Shown here one piece after another: positions 59,589 through 64,000 of a stretch of 64,000 bases of DNA. The first letter of the stretch is position 1. Each line of letters begins with the position of its first letter. The notes under the pieces were generated by a model. The model was not told where the DNA came from. It worked only from the letters and a program-made list of their open reading frames with translations, and made no database searches. Position numbers and translations under genes: made by a program. The stretch is from RGIG7213 sp045540335. Its GTDB lineage: Bacteria; Bacillota; Clostridia; Oscillospirales; CAG-272. The DNA lies in NCBI GenBank assembly GCA_045540335.1, contig JAZQHC010000018.1, positions 119,603 through 183,602 on the forward strand, given 5' to 3'.

Positions 59589-62177
59589 ATGAAAAAACGC
59601 ATATCCTTATTACTTTCCCTGCTTATCATTTTTTCGGCACTTTCCGCAGCGTTGTTTATATCGCCGGTATTTGCCGCAACGACCGCTACGAAGATCACAA
59701 GCATCAGTGCGCTTGTTGATGGCAAATATGCGATCGCAACTACTGAAGGCAAATTTTTGAGAAGCCTTGACGGTACATGGGTAAAAGCTGCAGCAGCTAC
59801 TATCGACGGTAACGTTGCAAGCGGCCCTGTTACATACGAAGAAACTACTGCTGACATTTCCGACATTTTGTGGGATGTGACAGTTTCCGGTTCTTCTGTA
59901 ACACTTACCGACGTTAACGGTACAACTATTGCACCGAAAAGCGGTAATAACAACGGCATCCAAGAAGCAAGCTATTTGTGGGCAGTTTCCGAAACAGACG
60001 GTGTATTTACTTTCTGCGGAACAGGCTCTGATACTACTACGTTAGCATATAATGCTACTAATGACGGCTTCCGCGCATACAAAAACGCAACGGTTGCCGG
60101 CTCGCCCGCGAAATATCCTTCCGGTTTCTATTTGTATAAATTAGATGAAGCGGCACCCGAAACACCTACAAGCATCTCCGTATCTTCTCTTGCAGATTTT
60201 GGCACACCCGAAAACATTGCTTCCGGTGAATATGTTCTTACACAGGACATCACTACTGATGGAACACTTTGGGTAACTGATGCTGCGGCTAATGTTACAA
60301 TTGACCTTAACGGCCACACTCTTACTTCTACAAGTGGTACCAGTGCTCTTCGTGTAGGTAACGGTTCTGTTACTGTTCTTGGTAACGGCGGTTCTATTGT
60401 TTGCCTTGTTATGGATGCTATCGATGTTTCCAACGGTAGCTTTTACATAAAGGATACAACAGTAGTTTCCGGCGGCGGCGACATGGATGCTATATTTGTT
60501 GGCGGTGGTAACGTTACAGTTGAAAACTGCGCATTGTCTTCCGACAAGGCCGGCATCAATGCAGCTAACTCCAACGAAGAAGAACACGCTGTTCCTTCAA
60601 TAATCAAGGTTATCGGCGGTTCTTTCCCTGCTTACACAGCCGGTGCAGCAGGCGCAAGAAACTGTGCTATCGAGTTGAGAAACAGCGGTACAAACGGCCC
60701 TGCTATCACACTTGAAGGCGATATCGACTTCACAAACGCAAACATCATGATTCAAAACACATGCAGCAAAACTCTTGCTGAAGTTTTCACATTCGGTGAA
60801 GGCGTTGAAGCTACATTCTCTGCACCCGTCGCCCACGCAACAAGAGGCGACTACACAGTAAGCACTGTTGAATCTTATACTTACACAGATCCCGAAGCTC
60901 CTGTTGACTCTGAAGACCCCACGCCTTCTGAACCTACAGAGGATGATGTAGTTGCTACTATCGAGTCTACTTTGAACGGTTACAAGATCTTGTTTGATGT
61001 AACAGTAAAAACAACACCTTACAAAACGCTTACAAAAACACCTAAGCTTACGCTTACTTTCAAATATGATATCAACCGCCTCGCTTATAGCGGTGTTGTA
61101 TGGGGCGAAAACGTTGACGGCAGTGCAATAAACAACGGTGTATATACTAACAACGGTGAATCTTCCGTAGTTGCTGAAATGCACGACCTGCCCTTGTTCC
61201 CTGCAAATCAAGAGTCACTTCTCAATTTCAAAATTGAATTTGAGATTATAAGCGATATTGAAGATGGCGAAGAATTGGCATTTGATTGCACATTCTCATA
61301 TAATCAAAACAATAAAGTTACTGAATTTGAAGAAAGTTATCGTGTGGTATATTCTGCTGAAGAAATCCCCGAAGATTCTGAAGTAATTGAAGATTCCGAA
61401 ATAATCGAAGATTCCGAAATAATCGAAGATTCCGAAATAATCGAAGATTCCGAAATAATCGAAGATTCCGAAGTAATCGAAGATTCCGAAATAATCGAAG
61501 ATTCCGAAGTAATCGAAGATTCCGAAATAATTGAAGATTCCGAAATAATCGAAGATTCCGAAGTAATTGAAGATTCTGAAGTAATTGAAGATTCCGAAAT
61601 AATCGAAGATTCCGAAATAATCGAAGATTCCGAAGTAATCGAAGATTCCGAAGTGGTTGAAGGTTCTGATGCTGTAGTTCCTACCGGTGATGTAGAAATC
61701 AAAGCAGAAGATCTTGAAGGCGCAGAACTCTTTGCTCCTGCCGGATACGGCGATACAAAGGTTATCAAGATCCAAGACGGTAAGAAAGTAGAAATCGGCG
61801 AATTTGATCTTGCCGGTTATAAGAGTCTCGTTGTTTCCTACGGCGGCGACCCCGGCGTTGATTTTGATTCTCAAAAGATCCTCGTTGTTGACGAAGAAGG
61901 CAACACGATCGCTTCTGCAAAGCTTACACAAAACGGCGGCTTCTGGGCTTCCGGTCAAAGAACAGTTACTATCGCTATCGATTCCGATTACAGCGGTAAA
62001 GTGTTCTTGACAAAAGAAGACGGTAACGAAATTGCTATCGATGTTATCAATCTTATCGCTGCTGAAGGTGATAACCAAGAAAACGTTCCTACAGGTGATA
62101 TGTTCATCGTAGTTATCACTACGGTTGCTATCATCGCACTTGCAGGCGTTGCAGTTTCTAAAAAAATCCGCGCTTAA
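59589..62177 (+). CDS. Large modular surface protein with beta-helix and acidic repeat region
   Basis: 862 residues. Signal peptide ends at SPVFAA (about 30). N-terminal domain (about 31-195, GKYAIATTEGKFLRS); beta-helix-like region (about 205-430) with NLNGHTL-like DLNGHTLTS, GSVTVLGNGGS and GGNVTVENC; linker of Pro/Glu/Ser; a beta-sandwich possibly cohesin-like (about 455-590); 16 tandem EDSE(I/V)(I/V) repeats (595-690); a second beta domain; C-terminal NVPTGD, hydrophobic helix and KKIRA tail, resembling a non-classical sortase signal. Role unknown; adhesion or carbohydrate binding is likely. Confidence 0.88.
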   Translation: MKKRISLLLSLLIIFSALSAALFISPVFAATTATKITSISALVDGKYAIATTEGKFLRSLDGTWVKAAAATIDGNVASGPVTYEETTADISDILWDVTVSGSSVTLTDVNGTTIAPKSGNNNGIQEASYLWAVSETDGVFTFCGTGSDTTTLAYNATNDGFRAYKNATVAGSPAKYPSGFYLYKLDEAAPETPTSISVSSLADFGTPENIASGEYVLTQDITTDGTLWVTDAAANVTIDLNGHTLTSTSGTSALRVGNGSVTVLGNGGSIVCLVMDAIDVSNGSFYIKDTTVVSGGGDMDAIFVGGGNVTVENCALSSDKAGINAANSNEEEHAVPSIIKVIGGSFPAYTAGAAGARNCAIELRNSGTNGPAITLEGDIDFTNANIMIQNTCSKTLAEVFTFGEGVEATFSAPVAHATRGDYTVSTVESYTYTDPEAPVDSEDPTPSEPTEDDVVATIESTLNGYKILFDVTVKTTPYKTLTKTPKLTLTFKYDINRLAYSGVVWGENVDGSAINNGVYTNNGESSVVAEMHDLPLFPANQESLLNFKIEFEIISDIEDGEELAFDCTFSYNQNNKVTEFEESYRVVYSAEEIPEDSEVIEDSEIIEDSEIIEDSEIIEDSEIIEDSEVIEDSEIIEDSEVIEDSEIIEDSEIIEDSEVIEDSEVIEDSEIIEDSEIIEDSEVIEDSEVVEGSDAVVPTGDVEIKAEDLEGAELFAPAGYGDTKVIKIQDGKKVEIGEFDLAGYKSLVVSYGGDPGVDFDSQKILVVDEEGNTIASAKLTQNGGFWASGQRTVTIAIDSDYSGKVFLTKEDGNEIAIDVINLIAAEGDNQENVPTGDMFIVVITTVAIIALAGVAVSKKIRA
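61371..61658 (+). repeat. Sixteen 18-bp tandem repeats
   Basis: Sixteen in-frame units with consensus GAAGATTCCGAAATAATC, coding EDSE(I/V)(I/V), plus a seventeenth degenerate unit (61659-61676). Most units differ by one or two bases only (GAAATA versus GAAGTA, ATC versus ATT), which suggests recent expansion. Length change by whole units keeps the frame. Confidence 0.96.
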
Positions 62178-62245
62178 TCAGAATTTTAAATAAAAAAATA
62201 ATGTGTGTCTTACCTCAGCATTCTTAGCTGAGAAATAGGCAGCTG

Positions 62246-62277
62246 AAATACCGAGGCATTGATTTGCCTCGGTATTT
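62246..62277 (+). terminator. Terminator of the first surface-protein gene
   Basis: 13-bp stem AAATACCGAGGCA/TGCCTCGGTATTT (62246-62258 with 62265-62277), loop 6 nt. Confidence 0.85.
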
Positions 62278-62280
62278 ATG

Positions 62281-62399
62281 TTTCTGTGGGGTTAGGGTGC
62301 GATAACAGCGGATGTTCTCGCGGTAGCTGTTCTCTGAACTCTACGGTGAACACGATGGTGATATCGTGGCCTCGTCGCGTGACCACTTTTCATTTAATT
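62281..62399. other. Hairpin-rich, GC-richer spacer between surface genes
   Basis: Contains GCGATAACA/TGTTCTCGC (62299-62307 with 62313-62321, one mismatch) and CACGAT/ATCGTG nearby. It has no counterpart upstream of copy 1 and no coding frame. Origin unknown. Confidence 0.5.
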
Positions 62400-62520
62400 G
62401 GCAATAATTATTTCTATACTATTTTTTAAGTGTTTATTTTACTATTTATTAATTACTAATTAACATACCGTGCTTAGTAAGTATGATATATTGGAGTATC
62501 AAAAACAAAGGAGCATAAAG
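62400..62520 (+). repeat. Upstream region, copy 2 of the duplicated promoter/leader
   Basis: Homologous to 59464-59588 and ending in the same AAAGGAGCATAAAG site before the start codon. Duplication of the regulatory region with the gene suggests both copies are expressed under the same signal. Confidence 0.75.
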
Positions 62521-64000
62521 ATGAAAAAACACATATCATTATTACTTTCCATGCTTATCGTTTTTTCGGCACTTTTCACAGCGTTGTTTATATCACCGGT
62601 ATTTGCCGCAACGACTGCTACGAAGATCACAAGCATCAGTGCGCTTGTTGATGGCAAGTATGTGATCGCAACTACTGAAGGCGTATTTATGAGAAGCCTT
62701 GTCGATAAATGGGTAAAGCCTGCATCAGCTACTATCGACGGTAATGTTGCAAGTGGCCCCGTTACATACGAAGAAACTACGGCTGACATTTCCGATATTT
62801 TGTGGGATGTGACAGTTTCCGGTTCTTCTGTAACGCTTACCGACGTTAACGGTACAACTATTGCACCGAAAAGCGGTAATGTAAACGGTATCCAGGCAGC
62901 AAGCTATTCATGGGCAGTTTCCGAAACAGACGGTGTATTTACTTTCTGCGGAACAGGCTCTGATACTACTACGTTAGCGTATAATGCTACTAATGAAGGC
63001 TTCCGCGCATACAAAAATACAACAATTGCCGGCTGGTCCGGGAATTATTCTTGCGGTTTCTATTTGTATAAATTAGATGAAGCGGCACCCGAAACACCTA
63101 CAGGTATTTCCGTATCTTCTCTTGCAGACTTTGGCACACCCGAAAACCTTGCTTCCGGCGAATATGTTCTTACACAGGACATCACTATTGATGAAACGCT
63201 TTGGATAATTGATCCTGAGGCTAATGTTACAGTTAATCTTAACGGTCATAATCTCACTTCTACAGGCGGTGGCGGTGCTCTTCGCGTAAGTAACGGTTCT
63301 GTTACTGTTCTTGGTAACGGCGGTTCTATCGTTTGCCCCATCATGGATGCTATCAGCGTTTCCAACTGTAACTTCTACATGAAGGATACAACAGTAGTTT
63401 CCGGCGGCGGCGGCATGGATGCTATATATGTTGCCGGTGGTAATGTTACACTTGAAAACTGCACATTGTCTTCCGATAAGGCCGGTATCGATGCAGATAA
63501 CTTCAACGAAAAAGAACACGCTGTTCCTTCAATAATCAAGGTTATCGGCGGTTCTTTCCCCACTTATACTGCCGGTGTAGCAGGCGAAAGAAATTGTGCT
63601 ATTGAATTGAGAAACAGCGGCGCACAAGGCCCTGCTATCACGCTTGAAGGTGATATTGAATTCGAAAATAACAAAATAATGATAAGAAGTGACTGCAAAA
63701 AGACACTTAAAGAAGTATTTACACTTGGCGAAGGCGTTGCAGCTACATTCTCTGAACCTACACCTCACGAAACAAGAGCTGACTACACAGTAAGCACTGT
63801 TGAATCTTATACTTATACAGCTACTGCTACTGAATATGCAGCTCCTTCCACAGCTTCTTCACAGGCAAGAAAAGGCTGCGAAGCTTGCGGCGTTGCAGCA
63901 GGTATCCGTTTCCTCGCTACTATCGAAAAGACTGATGACCTTACAGGTTACGGTATGAGAATTGAATACAACGGCAATTCTGTTGACGTTGATTCTAAAG
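62521..64000 (+). CDS. Second modular surface protein, paralog of the preceding gene (3' end outside window)
   Basis: An open frame of 493 codons without stop to the right edge. Signal peptide and N-terminal 433 codons align with the preceding protein without net length change and with mostly identical residues (DISDILWDVTVSGSS, FTFCGTGSDTTTLAY, NGSVTVLGNGGSIVC). After TVSTVESYTYT the sequence is unrelated: ATATEYAAPSTASSQ, then CEACGVAAGIRFLATIEK and LTGYGMRIEYNG, like domains of clostridial surface proteins with GIRF...YG patterns. It lacks the EDSE repeat in the visible part. Likely secreted and surface-exposed. Confidence 0.88.
   Translation, partial: MKKHISLLLSMLIVFSALFTALFISPVFAATTATKITSISALVDGKYVIATTEGVFMRSLVDKWVKPASATIDGNVASGPVTYEETTADISDILWDVTVSGSSVTLTDVNGTTIAPKSGNVNGIQAASYSWAVSETDGVFTFCGTGSDTTTLAYNATNEGFRAYKNTTIAGWSGNYSCGFYLYKLDEAAPETPTGISVSSLADFGTPENLASGEYVLTQDITIDETLWIIDPEANVTVNLNGHNLTSTGGGGALRVSNGSVTVLGNGGSIVCPIMDAISVSNCNFYMKDTTVVSGGGGMDAIYVAGGNVTLENCTLSSDKAGIDADNFNEKEHAVPSIIKVIGGSFPTYTAGVAGERNCAIELRNSGAQGPAITLEGDIEFENNKIMIRSDCKKTLKEVFTLGEGVAATFSEPTPHETRADYTVSTVESYTYTATATEYAAPSTASSQARKGCEACGVAAGIRFLATIEKTDDLTGYGMRIEYNGNSVDVDSK

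Noticed and set aside
59282..59719. Plus-strand open frame before the first surface gene
   Set aside because: Starts inside the trxA terminator, is rich in rare and hydrophobic residues, lacks a ribosome-binding site and overlaps the surface gene start in another frame.
61296..62078. Open frame antisense to the EDSE repeats (DYFGIF repeats)
   Set aside because: It is the reverse reading of the 18-bp tandem repeat; the sense frame has signal peptide, domains and ribosome-binding site.

Overview
The window looks like chromosome of an anaerobic, moderate-GC Firmicute of class Clostridia; an Oscillospirales-like gut lineage is my guess. The basis is gene order and content: gdpP-rplI-dnaB-tilS-hpt-ftsH, tig-clpP-clpX, yicC-remA-gmk-rpoZ-priA-def-fmt-rsmB-rlmN-prpC-prkC-rsgA, spoVG, the UPF0210/ACT pair, a biotin-dependent sodium-pumping decarboxylase operon, class B-like sortase, Shine-Dalgarno sites close to AGGAGG and near-consensus sigma-A promoters. 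No sequence search was run; identities rest on recognised motifs, lengths and neighbourhood.

Layout. 0-8.2 kb: tail of a corrinoid-activation-type (DUF4445) protein, then a housekeeping run from cyclic-di-AMP phosphodiesterase to FtsH, closed by a strong terminator. 8.2-10.3 kb: accessory patch with a Thr-rich lipoprotein, a two-hairpin palindromic repeat, a small secreted protein and an unusual array of short repeats with hairpin spacers. 10.3-16.5 kb: clpX, clpP, tig (minus strand), a phosphoesterase, a 58-residue DUF1540 protein, murC, spoVG. 16.5-21.2 kb: glycosyltransferase plus sortase, an SGNH esterase, UPF0210 and ACT proteins. 21.3-34.0 kb: a long co-directional gene series for RNA turnover, nucleotide supply, replication restart, N-terminal formyl/deformyl processing, rRNA modification, Ser/Thr phosphorylation and ribosome maturation. 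34.1-36.9 kb: ECF sigma factor, likely anti-sigma factor and a YfbK-like von Willebrand lipoprotein, with an ECF-type promoter in front of the sigma gene. 37.0-44.6 kb: two radical-SAM-associated proteins, a GH78-like rhamnosidase, an ECF transporter S component divergent from pncB, radC and a small protein. 44.7-48.1 kb: four-gene Na+-translocating decarboxylase operon. 48.2-51.4 kb: tRNA-Ser followed by an accessory block (second hairpin array, four-helix bundle protein, nucleotidyltransferase, aldehyde dehydrogenase). 51.4-56.0 kb: ligA-obgE-glycosyltransferase. 56-64 kb: cell-surface region with a CBM9-like membrane protein, tRNA-Leu, TepA-like protease, thioredoxin and two tandem paralogous surface proteins, the second running off the right edge.

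The most notable signal is the pair of arrays at 10052-10222 and 48403-48574. Their core words differ (AGTGATATT versus ATGATG) but the architecture is the same: four forward copies, then four reverse-complement copies, separated by short spacers that are mostly palindromic hairpins, with one end of the array touching the -35 box of a near-consensus promoter. The second drives a four-helix bundle (23S rRNA intervening-sequence/Avd-like) protein translationally coupled to a nucleotidyltransferase. I regard this as the best candidate for an undescribed system. The second point of interest is the pair of surface paralogs, which share upstream region and 433 N-terminal codons and then switch abruptly to unrelated C-terminal halves, one carrying sixteen 18-bp tandem repeats.
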